Source: an uncultured Caryophanales bacterium
GTDB lineage: Bacteria; Bacillota_I; Bacilli_A; RF39; UBA660
Assembly (NCBI GenBank): GCA_937897245.1
Contig: CALCBO010000044.1
Span: 1-6,786 of the forward strand
Direction: 5' to 3'
DNA length: 6,786 nucleotides
The position numbers and the translations under genes are program-made. A model generated the notes under the pieces. That model searched no databases. It worked only from the letters and a program-made list of their open reading frames with translations, and was not told the origin of the DNA. Shown in pieces: positions 1 through 6,242 of the stretch (positions are counted from its first letter, which is position 1; each line of letters begins with the position of its first letter).

Positions 1-63
1 TTTTTTGTTTTTTAAATCTAGTTCTATACTAGAATAATGTTTACCTTTATATTCATTTTTCAT
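1..63 (-). CDS. Start of an unidentified ORF, cut by the window edge
   Basis: An open frame begins with ATG at 63-61 and runs off the left edge after 21 codons (MKNEYKGKHYSSIELDLKNK...). Its ATG overlaps the TGA stop of the preceding secreted-protein gene in an ATGA arrangement, which is typical of translationally coupled neighbours. No clear Shine-Dalgarno sequence precedes it, so translation would depend on coupling. The same frame is also open upstream, back to a TGA near position 136, so it could instead be the continuation of the preceding gene after a frameshift. The visible peptide is charged and hydrophilic, has no signal peptide, and is too short to place in a family. That it is coding at all is an inference from the overlap and the open frame. 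Confidence 0.3.
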   Translation of the reverse strand, partial: MKNEYKGKHYSSIELDLKNKK

Positions 64-419
64 ACAGTTTGTTTTATAAGTTTGTCTTTGATATTTACTT
101 TTGAAAACTGGATACTTACTTCTTCCATGTCATATGCCTTAAAATCTTTAAAACCTATATCCTTTAATAAAGACTCAGAATATGAATAACCACTTATTTC
201 AAATATTGATAATGACAAGTTATAAGACATGGCTAGTAAATGTTCATTATCAGTTTTTCCACTATTTTTAAAATAATCATCACTATAGTAATATCTTTCT
301 TTTGTTTCATTACTAAAAGCAGGCATATAACTAAATTTACCTGTTTTAACAGTTTCAGCATTAACAAAAACAGGTATAAATAAAATCAATAAAAGTACTA
401 AAAAATAACATTTTTTCAT
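60..419 (-). CDS. Short secreted protein resembling the N-terminus of lipase-family proteins
   Basis: This 119-residue protein starts at ATG 419-417, behind a strong Shine-Dalgarno (GAGGAG, 429-434, nine bases away). Residues 1-21 form a signal peptide: Lys-Lys, a hydrophobic core, and a cleavage site after Val-Asn-Ala. The mature part has YYYSDDYF at 43-50, then HLLAMSYNLSLSIFE at 60-74, then SLLKDIGFKDF at 83-93. From memory, this order (YSDDYF, an H-L-A-x-S helix, then a LLKDIGF segment) matches the N-terminal part of secreted class-3-lipase-like proteins common in gut Firmicutes. Those proteins are several hundred residues long and carry the GxSxG catalytic region further on. That region is absent here, so this copy is either truncated or a short variant without catalytic activity. 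It has its own promoter at 444-452. The next frame overlaps its stop codon. The gene is firm; the family link is a recognition call I could not verify. Confidence 0.7.
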   Translation of the reverse strand: MKKCYFLVLLLILFIPVFVNAETVKTGKFSYMPAFSNETKERYYYSDDYFKNSGKTDNEHLLAMSYNLSLSIFEISGYSYSESLLKDIGFKDFKAYDMEEVSIQFSKVNIKDKLIKQTV

Positions 420-443
420 AAATTATAACTCCTCTAAAATAAA

Positions 444-452
444 ATTATATCA
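444..452 (-). promoter_or_regulatory. Extended -10 promoter for the short secreted protein
   Basis: Read on the minus strand the site is TGATATAAT, a perfect TATAAT (444-449) with the TGn extension. The -35 region is poor, as is common for extended -10 promoters. The expected start of transcription leaves a leader of under 25 bases that contains the AGAGGAG ribosome site. The -35 position falls inside the stem of the upstream gene's terminator. Confidence 0.6.
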
Positions 453-459
453 TAAAAAG

Positions 460-497
460 AAAAAAGACTATCAGGTTTATTAATAAATCCAATAATC
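460..497 (-). terminator. Rho-independent terminator of the surface-protein gene
   Basis: On the minus strand GATTATTGG pairs with CCTGATAGTC (some G-U pairs and one bulge). These arms enclose a self-complementary TTTATTAATAAA and are followed by six Ts (465-460). The hairpin begins about 15 bases after the TAA stop at 513-515, as expected for the terminator of that gene. Confidence 0.7.
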
Positions 498-512
498 TTT
501 TCATATCTCAAA

Positions 513-1973
513 TTATTTTTTTCTAACAAATACTTTTTTTATGACATCTTTTCTATTAATAAATCTAAAACTAAATATAATAATAACAAAAGCTATAATA
601 ATACCAGTATTTCTATATGTTGCAGGGTTAACTAAAATATTATGTAAAATATTATTACCTTTACTATTTTTATCTCTTAAATACTCTTCATAATCACCTA
701 TAACAACATCATTAACTATAGAATAATCATCACCTAAAACTGTATCAATGCTCCTAGTACTAGATTGAACATTACCATTCTCATCGATATATACTTCGTC
801 TATTTCAACAGCCGTTAAAGGATAAAAATGTGCTTCAGTATTACCTTCACAATATAAACTATTAACAATAAAACAACCCGCAAAATGCATCTCAGGTGCT
901 ACTACATCAGCCTCTGGAGCAATCAAATGACCAGCAAATGGAGCATTTTTTACTAATTTAATATATGTAGCGTTAGGAACATTCCAAATAATATTACCAT
1001 GATATGTATCAGCAAGAAAAGTATTATATTCATATTCATAAGTAGCAGCTTCTTTTTGATAATAATCATTAGTAGTAATCAATTCATTTTTATCTGTTTT
1101 TAAAACAGGCATAGAATCAATTTTATTATCTTTAATAGTAATAAGAGTAGCTTTATTTAAATTATTATCATAATCATCAAATATAATCTCTTTTATTTCA
1201 TTAATATTCTCTATATAATAATTACTACCTGTTTTAATATGTAAAACACCATTTTCTCCAGTAACACTTTGACCATTAGGTATAGATTTTTGCTCACTTT
1301 TTACATTGTCATATAATCTATCCATATTAATAAATTGCTCATCTGGTAAAAAAGCCTCAAAATAATCTCCTATTTTCTTAGATTTTTTACTAAAAGAAAT
1401 TATTTGCCAAAGCATATCACCGCTTGATTCTACATTATTATCTGTATTACTCAAATATAAAGCATTTTTACTACCAATAATTGGAGAATTTCCCACAAGA
1501 CTCCAATATTTAGAAGTAAAAGGAGAAATATTACCTTTAACATAAGATTCAGTAACTAAATTACTTTCTTTATCAATTCTAATAGCATTTTCAATTTCAT
1601 TATAACGCCCAGTAAAAACTGGAGAAGTATCAGAAGTAAGTGAAAGATCACCATTTACTAAAAATGGACCAGCAATATGAAAAATACCAACATTTCCTTT
1701 ATTATAAGAAGCTCTAGCAAAAGGAGATTTAGAATCATAGTTATTCTTACCTAAAGATATAATACTATAATTTTTTAATAAACTTGTAATAGAATAATCT
1801 CCAGTATATAAATCATCATCAAAATCTTCTGGCTCAACAACATATTTTGAACCTTCTCTATTTAATAAAGATTTACTAACATTATTCTTATTAAAATGAA
1901 ATACATCATAACTACAAATAATACTATTTGCAAAAATAGAATCATATATATTTTTTCTCCCATTGTAAAACAA
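513..1973 (-). CDS. Choice-of-anchor-A-like surface protein with C-terminal membrane anchor; 5' end probably missing
   Basis: This is an extracellular wall- or membrane-associated protein of unknown ligand. The best family signal is at residues 325-385: HGNIIWNVPNAT, then NAPFAGHLIAPEADVVAP, then HFAGCFIVNSLYCEGNTEAHFYPL. That is the closing portion of choice-of-anchor-A (CAA, collagen-binding-like) domains, usually of the form ILWNFP...G..LAPNA...G.IAN. The start of the domain is less clear, perhaps SYDVFHFN at 21-28. A hydrophobic segment at about 457-470 is followed by a Lys/Arg-rich tail, so the protein is tail-anchored; no LPxTG motif is visible. The frame opens only at TTG 1973-1971. 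This codon lies in the T-run of a terminator and has no ribosome site, no signal peptide and no promoter before it. A stop (TAA, 2015-2013) lies 13 codons upstream. A protein of this kind needs export, so a leader of 25-30 residues seems lost. Either the gene is a 5'-truncated remnant or the true start needs a frameshift. The rest of the frame is intact, which suggests recent loss. Confidence 0.7.
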   Translation of the reverse strand: MFYNGRKNIYDSIFANSIICSYDVFHFNKNNVSKSLLNREGSKYVVEPEDFDDDLYTGDYSITSLLKNYSIISLGKNNYDSKSPFARASYNKGNVGIFHIAGPFLVNGDLSLTSDTSPVFTGRYNEIENAIRIDKESNLVTESYVKGNISPFTSKYWSLVGNSPIIGSKNALYLSNTDNNVESSGDMLWQIISFSKKSKKIGDYFEAFLPDEQFINMDRLYDNVKSEQKSIPNGQSVTGENGVLHIKTGSNYYIENINEIKEIIFDDYDNNLNKATLITIKDNKIDSMPVLKTDKNELITTNDYYQKEAATYEYEYNTFLADTYHGNIIWNVPNATYIKLVKNAPFAGHLIAPEADVVAPEMHFAGCFIVNSLYCEGNTEAHFYPLTAVEIDEVYIDENGNVQSSTRSIDTVLGDDYSIVNDVVIGDYEEYLRDKNSKGNNILHNILVNPATYRNTGIIIAFVIIIFSFRFINRKDVIKKVFVRKK

Positions 1974-1995
1974 AAAAAGACTAGATTTCTCTAGT
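1972..1995 (-). terminator. Probable terminator of the lipoprotein/177-aa unit
   Basis: On the minus strand ACTAGA-GAAA-TCTAGT forms a six-pair stem with a GNRA-type tetraloop. After one C come seven Ts (1978-1972). It lies about 80 bases after the TAG stop at 2075-2073. The stem is AT-rich and weak, but the T-run is long. The first codon of the downstream frame overlaps the T-run. Confidence 0.55.
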
Positions 1996-2072
1996 ACTAT
2001 ATTTATTTCATTTTAACTTAATTAAACACAGTTCTACAATTGAAAAACTAAAGTAGATGTTATGATATAAAA

Positions 2073-2606
2073 CTATCTTCTATGTATCAGATCTGTACTA
2101 TTTATATTAATTACTCTACTACTTTTATCTTCAACTTCTTTTTTATAAAATTCTAGAAATCTTTTAGGAATAGTCCAAATAATTTTTTCTTCTCTATCAA
2201 ATACCTCATCATGGTTTCCAACACCAATAACTACTAATTCTTCTTTAGGCGGAATACTATGATGTCTTTTACCACCATATCCTCCAAAATTTCTTCTATC
2301 ATAATAAAACTCTTTTAACATAATATTCTTAATTTCATTAGTATCATCTAACACTCTTAAAAAAGGTAGTTCACATATTAAACACCTAATTTCAAAGGGT
2401 TCCCCTTTGCCAAAACTATATCCAAACATATAGTTTTCACCATAATGTCTTAAATCTGTATATATGTCACTTTCCGTGACTACACTCATTATATCTATAA
2501 CTGTAATTATATCCATTTCAAAAGGATCCTCATTCCAGTTACTTGTATTAGTTCTATGAGCAAAATATGTCCATCCTTCTGGAATTATTATTTGATTATT
2601 ATCCAT
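2073..2606 (-). CDS. Uncharacterised soluble protein, 177 aa
   Basis: I do not recognise this family. I prefer ATG 2606-2604 over an in-frame TTG at 2621-2619. The ATG has a GGAT ribosome site nine bases upstream, while the TTG has none. With this start the protein opens MDNNQIIIPEGWTYFAH. It has no signal peptide or membrane segment, so it is probably cytoplasmic. Visible landmarks are a CxxC pair (CLIC, about 75-78), a Gly-rich basic patch ending in His-His (GGYGGKRHH, about 108-116), a hydrophobic strand ELVVIGVGNHDE (about 123-134), and a charged C-terminal helix FLEFYKKEVEDK. It starts 24 bases after the stop of the lipoprotein gene with no promoter or terminator between them, so the two are probably co-transcribed. 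A hairpin at 1972-1995 would end the unit. The open frame, codon use and spacing support a real gene; the function is unknown. Confidence 0.75.
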   Translation of the reverse strand: MDNNQIIIPEGWTYFAHRTNTSNWNEDPFEMDIITVIDIMSVVTESDIYTDLRHYGENYMFGYSFGKGEPFEIRCLICELPFLRVLDDTNEIKNIMLKEFYYDRRNFGGYGGKRHHSIPPKEELVVIGVGNHDEVFDREEKIIWTIPKRFLEFYKKEVEDKSSRVININSTDLIHRR

Positions 2607-2630
2607 TTCTACAACATCCAATAAAAAATG

Positions 2631-3131
2631 TCATTCTATAATAAATTCAACAGTATTCATAAATGTTTCTACTTGAGAATCAGCATATTCATCAGAATAC
2701 ACATCATATGTAAATAGATGATAAAACTCTCCTACCATAGTTCTATATACATAATGAATCATTGTATTATCAACATATTTATATGTTTCATATTCTATCC
2801 CATTTATAGTTACTTTGTTAACATTATCAACTTTATCATCATAAGGATATAAAGCCATAACTGAACTTTGATTTGTATAATAATATATAGAGCAGGTAAC
2901 TCCCAAATCTTTAAAACTACCAATAGAATCACTCTCTTCTGGAACTTTATATTTTACACGAGTTTTAACAACTTCCTTAGTAAAAGAAACTTTTTGTTTA
3001 CTTTCTACTTCTTCTGGATTTTTAGAATTATCTATTTTTGAACTAGATGTACTGTCATGTTTACTATTACAACCTGTGAGTACAAATAATGCAATTATAA
3101 TAAATAAACCTAAAAATATTTTTCTTTTCAT
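2631..3131 (-). CDS. Small lipoprotein of unknown function
   Basis: This 166-residue protein carries a clear lipoprotein signal: MKRK, a hydrophobic core, then the lipobox Leu-Thr-Gly-Cys at 18-21. It should be lipid-modified on Cys21 and held on the outer face of the membrane. A Ser/Lys/Asn-rich linker (22-50) leads to a small beta-rich domain, with segments such as VTINGIEYETYKYVD and MIHYVYRTMVGEFYHLFTYDVY. It ends in a short helix and strand (ADSQVETFMNTVEFIIE). The pattern of 'x-V-x-I-N-G-x-E-Y', then aromatic strands, then a final 'F-x-x-T-V-x-F' is seen in many small Firmicute lipoproteins with no assigned function. The start is firm: ATG 3131-3129 has a GAGGAG site nine bases upstream and a TGn-TATAAT promoter at 3155-3163. 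It is the first gene of a two-gene unit with the 177-residue protein. Confidence 0.85.
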   Translation of the reverse strand: MKRKIFLGLFIIIALFVLTGCNSKHDSTSSSKIDNSKNPEEVESKQKVSFTKEVVKTRVKYKVPEESDSIGSFKDLGVTCSIYYYTNQSSVMALYPYDDKVDNVNKVTINGIEYETYKYVDNTMIHYVYRTMVGEFYHLFTYDVYSDEYADSQVETFMNTVEFIIE

Positions 3132-3154
3132 TTATATCATCTCCTCTAAAAAGT

Positions 3155-3163
3155 ATTATACCA
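3155..3163 (-). promoter_or_regulatory. Extended -10 promoter of the lipoprotein unit
   Basis: The minus-strand sequence TGGTATAAT gives a perfect -10 box (3160-3155) with a TGn extension. No good -35 is seen at the usual distance. The predicted leader is only about 17-20 bases long and consists mostly of the TTTTTAGAGGAG ribosome-site region, so there is no room for a leader RNA switch. Confidence 0.65.
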
Positions 3164-3181
3164 CTTAATTACAAATAATTT

Positions 3182-3219
3182 AAAAAATATTATAAGAAAC
3201 TATATAATTAAATCTTATA
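3182..3219 (-). terminator. Possible weak terminator of the Mg2+ ATPase gene
   Basis: On the minus strand TATAAGA (3219-3213) can pair with TCTTATA (3197-3191) across a 15-base AT-rich loop. A run of six Ts follows at 3187-3182. It begins about 21 bases after the TAG stop at 3243-3241. The stem holds only one G-C pair, so its strength is doubtful; position and T-run are the main support. Confidence 0.4.
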
Positions 3220-3240
3220 TTTCTCCAAACAATTAACATT

Positions 3241-5796
3241 CTATAACCATTCCCCATATATTTTGATATAAATCATTTTAACAACTTGAGATATTATTCC
3301 ATATAATAAAACAAATCCAATTAAATATAAATAATAGATACCTGGAAGTATTACAAAATTAAACCCTGGAATAAAACTTAATATCATAGGAACTGTAATA
3401 GTTGCTACAACAGTTAAAGAAGTCAAAACTAGTAAAGTATTACTAGGCCTTGATTTAGTAATATGATTGGTTCTTATATAAAATATCATTAATGTTTCAG
3501 ATATTATACATTCAATAAACCAAGCTGTTTGAAAATGTGCTTGTAAAGTAACTGAATTATATTTCAAAATAAACCAAAATACCAAAAATGCCACAACATC
3601 AGTAATAGAAGAAATAACACCAAATATTATCATAAATTTACCAATTAGTTTTATATCCCATTTTCTTACTTTTTTTACAAAACTTTTATCTACATTATCA
3701 TATGGTATACCAATTTGAGACACTTGAACTATAAAATCTTGAATAAGCATCTGAATTGGTAATAATGGTAAAAATGGTAAAAATATACTTGCGATTAAAA
3801 TACTAAAAACATCTCCAAAATCTTGACTTAATGCTAACTTCATATATTTTAGAATGTTTCCATATACTTTTCTTCCTTCGATTACACCATTATGAATTAC
3901 TTCTAGATTTTGTTCAAGAAGTATAATATCACTTGATTCTTTAGCTATATCTGTTCCATCATCCACACTTATTCCTACATCAGATGAACTTAAAGCCGGA
4001 GCATCATTAACCCCATCTCCCATATAACCAACTGTATGAGAATTTTTTCTTAAAATAGATACTACTCTTTCTTTTTGTATAGGATTCATCCTAGTAAAAA
4101 TATTGCATTCTTCAACAACTTTAGATAACTCATAATCATTTAGTTCATCTACTTCTTTTCCAGTAATTATTTTACTATCAATTCCAACAGCATTACATAT
4201 ACTTTTAGTTGCAAAAGTATTATCACCTGTTAATATTTTTACATTTACACCGTATTTTTCTAATTCTTTAATTGTTACTTGTGCCGATGGTTTAGGTGGA
4301 TCTAAAAAAGCAATTAAGCCAATTAATGTAAAATCTTTTTCATCTTCTATATTGAACTTATCAATTCCAGAATACTCTGGTTTTATTGCCAGAGCTATTA
4401 CTTGCATACCATTTTTTTCTAAATTTTCTGCATTATTATTAACTTTCTCTATTATTTCATTATTTAATACAACTTCTTTTTCATTTACCCTTGCCATATC
4501 ACATACTTTAATAATTTCTTCTAACGCTCCCTTAATAATAACTCTATGGTTATCATGATGAGATACAACAATAGATGCTCTTTTTCTAGTATAATCAAAA
4601 GGTATTTCATCTATTTTATTATAATTGGATATATCTACATTATGACTTTTAGCATACTCAATAATTGCTTTATCTACAATATTTTTATATCCTGTACTTA
4701 AATAACTATTTACATAAGCACATTTAAGTATATACTCATCATCATTACCCTCAACATTAATATACTCTTGAAGCTCAATATTATTCTTAGTAAGAGTTCC
4801 TGTTTTATCAGTACATAATATATCCATAGATCCTAAATTTTGAATTGATTTTATACTTTTTACTAAAGTATTCTTTTTAGCAAGTTCTTTACTACCCCTA
4901 GTTAAATTAACATTAACAATCATTGGAAGCATACTAGGAGTAATTCCTACCGCAACAGCTAAAGCAAATAAAATTGCTTCATTAATATTTCCTCTTATCA
5001 TTCCATATATTATAAATACTAAAAAACAAATTATAACCATACATTTAATAAGTAAAACAGTTATATGATTCATTCCTTTATCAAATGATGTATCTTCTTT
5101 AACAACCTCATTTTTCATATTCATTTTACCAATAAATGTATCAAAACCAGTTTTAATAACAATCCCTTGTCCTTGCCCACTTATTACATTACAACCCATT
5201 AAACATATATTATTCATTTCAATAGGATCATCAGTATTATTATCAATATTTATGTTTTTTTCAACTGCTACACTCTCACCAGTAAATGAAGATTGATTAA
5301 TAAATAAATCTTTTGTATCAAATAAATATAAGTCTGCAGGAATAACACTTCCAGCACTTAATGTAATAATATCACCACAAACAACCTTTTCTTGTCTTAT
5401 TTCCTTTTGTTTATTATCCCTTATAACATCAGTAAATATTCTAATCTTTTCTTTTAATCTTTCATTAAAACGATATGTTGAATAATCCTGAGTAAATCTT
5501 ATTATTACACTTATAAAAATAATACCAAGTATTATTATTGCCCCTATTTTATCATTAGTAATAAAATCTATTACTGCTAAAAGAAGAAGAATCAAAACAA
5601 GTTTATCTTTTAATGCTTCAAAAATAAAAAATAATGGTGTTTTCTTCTTTCTATTAGTCGCAATATTTTCCCCATAAGTTTCTAGTCTCTTTAAACTCTC
5701 TTTATTATTCAATCCTTGTTCACCAGTTTCAAATAAAGTAAATACATCTTCCTTATTCATATTAGATATATGTTTATAATCTAAATCATTCTTCAT
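3241..5796 (-). CDS. mgtA: P3B-type (MgtA-like) magnesium-transporting P-type ATPase
   Basis: This is an integral membrane pump that would use ATP to move Mg2+, or a related divalent cation, into the cell. All core P-type motifs are present (851-residue numbering): the TGES loop at 172-175, the phosphorylation site DKTGTLT with Asp330, LTGDN at 522-526, and the hinge GDGVNDAPAL at 593-602. The MgtA subfamily is shown by MLPMIV in M4, the IQNLGSMDILCTDKTGT stretch, FGDVFS and FLPFLPLLPIQ in M5-M6, VSQIGIPYDNVD, and the C-terminus YGEWL. About ten membrane helices are visible (two pairs, M1-M4, before and six after the cytoplasmic loops), and the length is slightly below the usual 890-900. I chose ATG 5796-5794 over an in-frame GTG at 5805-5803, because the AGGA ribosome site (5807-5810) sits ten bases from the ATG but almost touches the GTG. 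Expression is from a promoter at 5818-5823. Several normally conserved membrane residues differ: TPSMLP for TPEMLP, QDFGD for SNFGN, and IQDFIVQVSQ for IQNLLYDVSQ. Ion selectivity could therefore differ. Confidence 0.95.
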   Translation of the reverse strand: MKNDLDYKHISNMNKEDVFTLFETGEQGLNNKESLKRLETYGENIATNRKKKTPLFFIFEALKDKLVLILLLLAVIDFITNDKIGAIIILGIIFISVIIRFTQDYSTYRFNERLKEKIRIFTDVIRDNKQKEIRQEKVVCGDIITLSAGSVIPADLYLFDTKDLFINQSSFTGESVAVEKNINIDNNTDDPIEMNNICLMGCNVISGQGQGIVIKTGFDTFIGKMNMKNEVVKEDTSFDKGMNHITVLLIKCMVIICFLVFIIYGMIRGNINEAILFALAVAVGITPSMLPMIVNVNLTRGSKELAKKNTLVKSIKSIQNLGSMDILCTDKTGTLTKNNIELQEYINVEGNDDEYILKCAYVNSYLSTGYKNIVDKAIIEYAKSHNVDISNYNKIDEIPFDYTRKRASIVVSHHDNHRVIIKGALEEIIKVCDMARVNEKEVVLNNEIIEKVNNNAENLEKNGMQVIALAIKPEYSGIDKFNIEDEKDFTLIGLIAFLDPPKPSAQVTIKELEKYGVNVKILTGDNTFATKSICNAVGIDSKIITGKEVDELNDYELSKVVEECNIFTRMNPIQKERVVSILRKNSHTVGYMGDGVNDAPALSSSDVGISVDDGTDIAKESSDIILLEQNLEVIHNGVIEGRKVYGNILKYMKLALSQDFGDVFSILIASIFLPFLPLLPIQMLIQDFIVQVSQIGIPYDNVDKSFVKKVRKWDIKLIGKFMIIFGVISSITDVVAFLVFWFILKYNSVTLQAHFQTAWFIECIISETLMIFYIRTNHITKSRPSNTLLVLTSLTVVATITVPMILSFIPGFNFVILPGIYYLYLIGFVLLYGIISQVVKMIYIKIYGEWL

Positions 5797-5817
5797 ATTT
5801 ACCACATCCTAATAGTT

Positions 5818-5823
5818 ATTATA
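5818..5823 (-). promoter_or_regulatory. Promoter -10 box of the Mg2+ ATPase gene
   Basis: A perfect TATAAT lies about 20 bases before the ATG at 5796, just upstream of the AGGATG ribosome site. No strong -35 is present. Transcription would begin at about 5811, leaving a leader of roughly 15 bases. If this is the main promoter there is no space for an M-box (Mg2+) riboswitch or a leader peptide, both known for other mgt genes. Confidence 0.55.
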
Positions 5824-5903
5824 CTACAAGAAATTAAATTTGTACTCATCTTATAAAACTATTTATCTTTAATTACAATCTATATCATCAATTATATCTT
5901 ACG

Positions 5904-6158
5904 CTATACAAAGTATTCTTCTTTTGTTTGATTTTTTCCAGACATATGAGTAAAGGTTGTACCATCTTTAACTATCTTATTTAGTTTATCAATATCTTTA
6001 TCAATCATTGCTTGTTGCATTTCCTTATATCTATTTAAAACCATTTCTTCTCCGTTTGACAAGTTACTATTATCATTATCTTTATTGTGATTTATCAAAT
6101 ATATTCCTCCAATACTAATTACTAATACGATTAGAATTATTATTATTATCTTTTTCAT
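5904..6158 (-). CDS. Truncated membrane-anchored NTF2/SnoaL-like protein, probable pseudogene
   Basis: This 84-residue frame starts at ATG 6158-6156 with an AAAGGA ribosome site four to five bases upstream. Residues 3-23 are a single hydrophobic helix after Met-Lys-Lys, without a lipobox Cys, so it is an uncleaved anchor or a signal peptide. From about residue 37 the sequence (EEMVLNRYKEMQQAMIDKDI, then LNKIVKDGTTFTHMSGKNQT, then KEEYF) closely resembles the first half of NTF2-like/SnoaL-like domains. In those proteins KEEY is followed by an I-x-x-G-x-L-x-Y stretch and a beta-sheet. Here a TAG at 5906-5904 ends the frame immediately after KEEYFV, and the next codons contain more stops. About half of the roughly 110-120-residue fold is therefore missing. 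The upstream part is undamaged, so the loss looks recent. It lies divergently from the TetR-type regulator and may share its control region. Confidence 0.6.
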   Translation of the reverse strand: MKKIIIIILIVLVISIGGIYLINHNKDNDNSNLSNGEEMVLNRYKEMQQAMIDKDIDKLNKIVKDGTTFTHMSGKNQTKEEYFV

Positions 6159-6187
6159 ATTTTCCTTTCATAATTATTACACTCGTG

Positions 6188-6216
6188 TTGCTTAACTTCT
6201 AAAATAATTATATAAT
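6188..6216 (+). promoter_or_regulatory. Promoter of the TetR-type regulator
   Basis: TTGCTT at 6188-6193 and TATAAT at 6211-6216 are separated by exactly 17 bases, a near-consensus vegetative promoter. Transcription would start near 6223, about 68 bases before the ATG at 6291. The inverted repeats at 6243-6278 therefore lie in the transcribed leader, where a bound repressor could block elongation. Confidence 0.6.
6207..6212 (-). promoter_or_regulatory. Possible -10 box of the NTF2-like gene, overlapping the divergent promoter
   Basis: TATAAT on the minus strand (6212-6207) overlaps the plus-strand TATAAT at 6211-6216 by two bases. The best -35 at 17 bases is only TTATTT (6235-6230), so this promoter looks weaker than the one for the regulator. 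The start would leave a leader of roughly 40 bases before ATG 6158. Confidence 0.35.
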
Positions 6217-6242
6217 AAGTTCGAAACGAAAATAATAGTAAA

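Noticed and set aside
14..35. TCTAGT/ACTAGA inverted repeat near the left edge, with the same arms as the terminator at 1972-1995
   Set aside because: On the minus strand it is followed by As rather than Ts, so it is not a terminator there. It also lies in the open frame at the edge. Two six-base palindromic arms are too little to claim a repeat pair or mobile-element ends.
1862..1963. Minus-strand frame starting at ATG 1963 with a hydrophobic, signal-like N-terminus
   Set aside because: It stops after about 33 codons and lies in another frame of the surface-protein gene. The hydrophobicity is explained by AT-rich codons, and the overlapping frame carries the recognisable domain.
2607..2621. 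In-frame TTG start adding five residues to the 177-aa protein
   Set aside because: It has no ribosome site, whereas the ATG at 2606 has a GGAT motif at suitable spacing.
4352..4558. Plus-strand open frame of 68 codons
   Set aside because: It lies wholly inside the intact ATPase gene on the other strand, has no ribosome site, and its hydrophobic composition is what the antisense of that coding region gives.
5797..5903. Search for a magnesium (M-box) riboswitch or leader peptide before the Mg2+ ATPase gene
   Set aside because: The interval is about 100 bases, no long paired structure is visible, and the likely promoter leaves only about 15 bases of leader.
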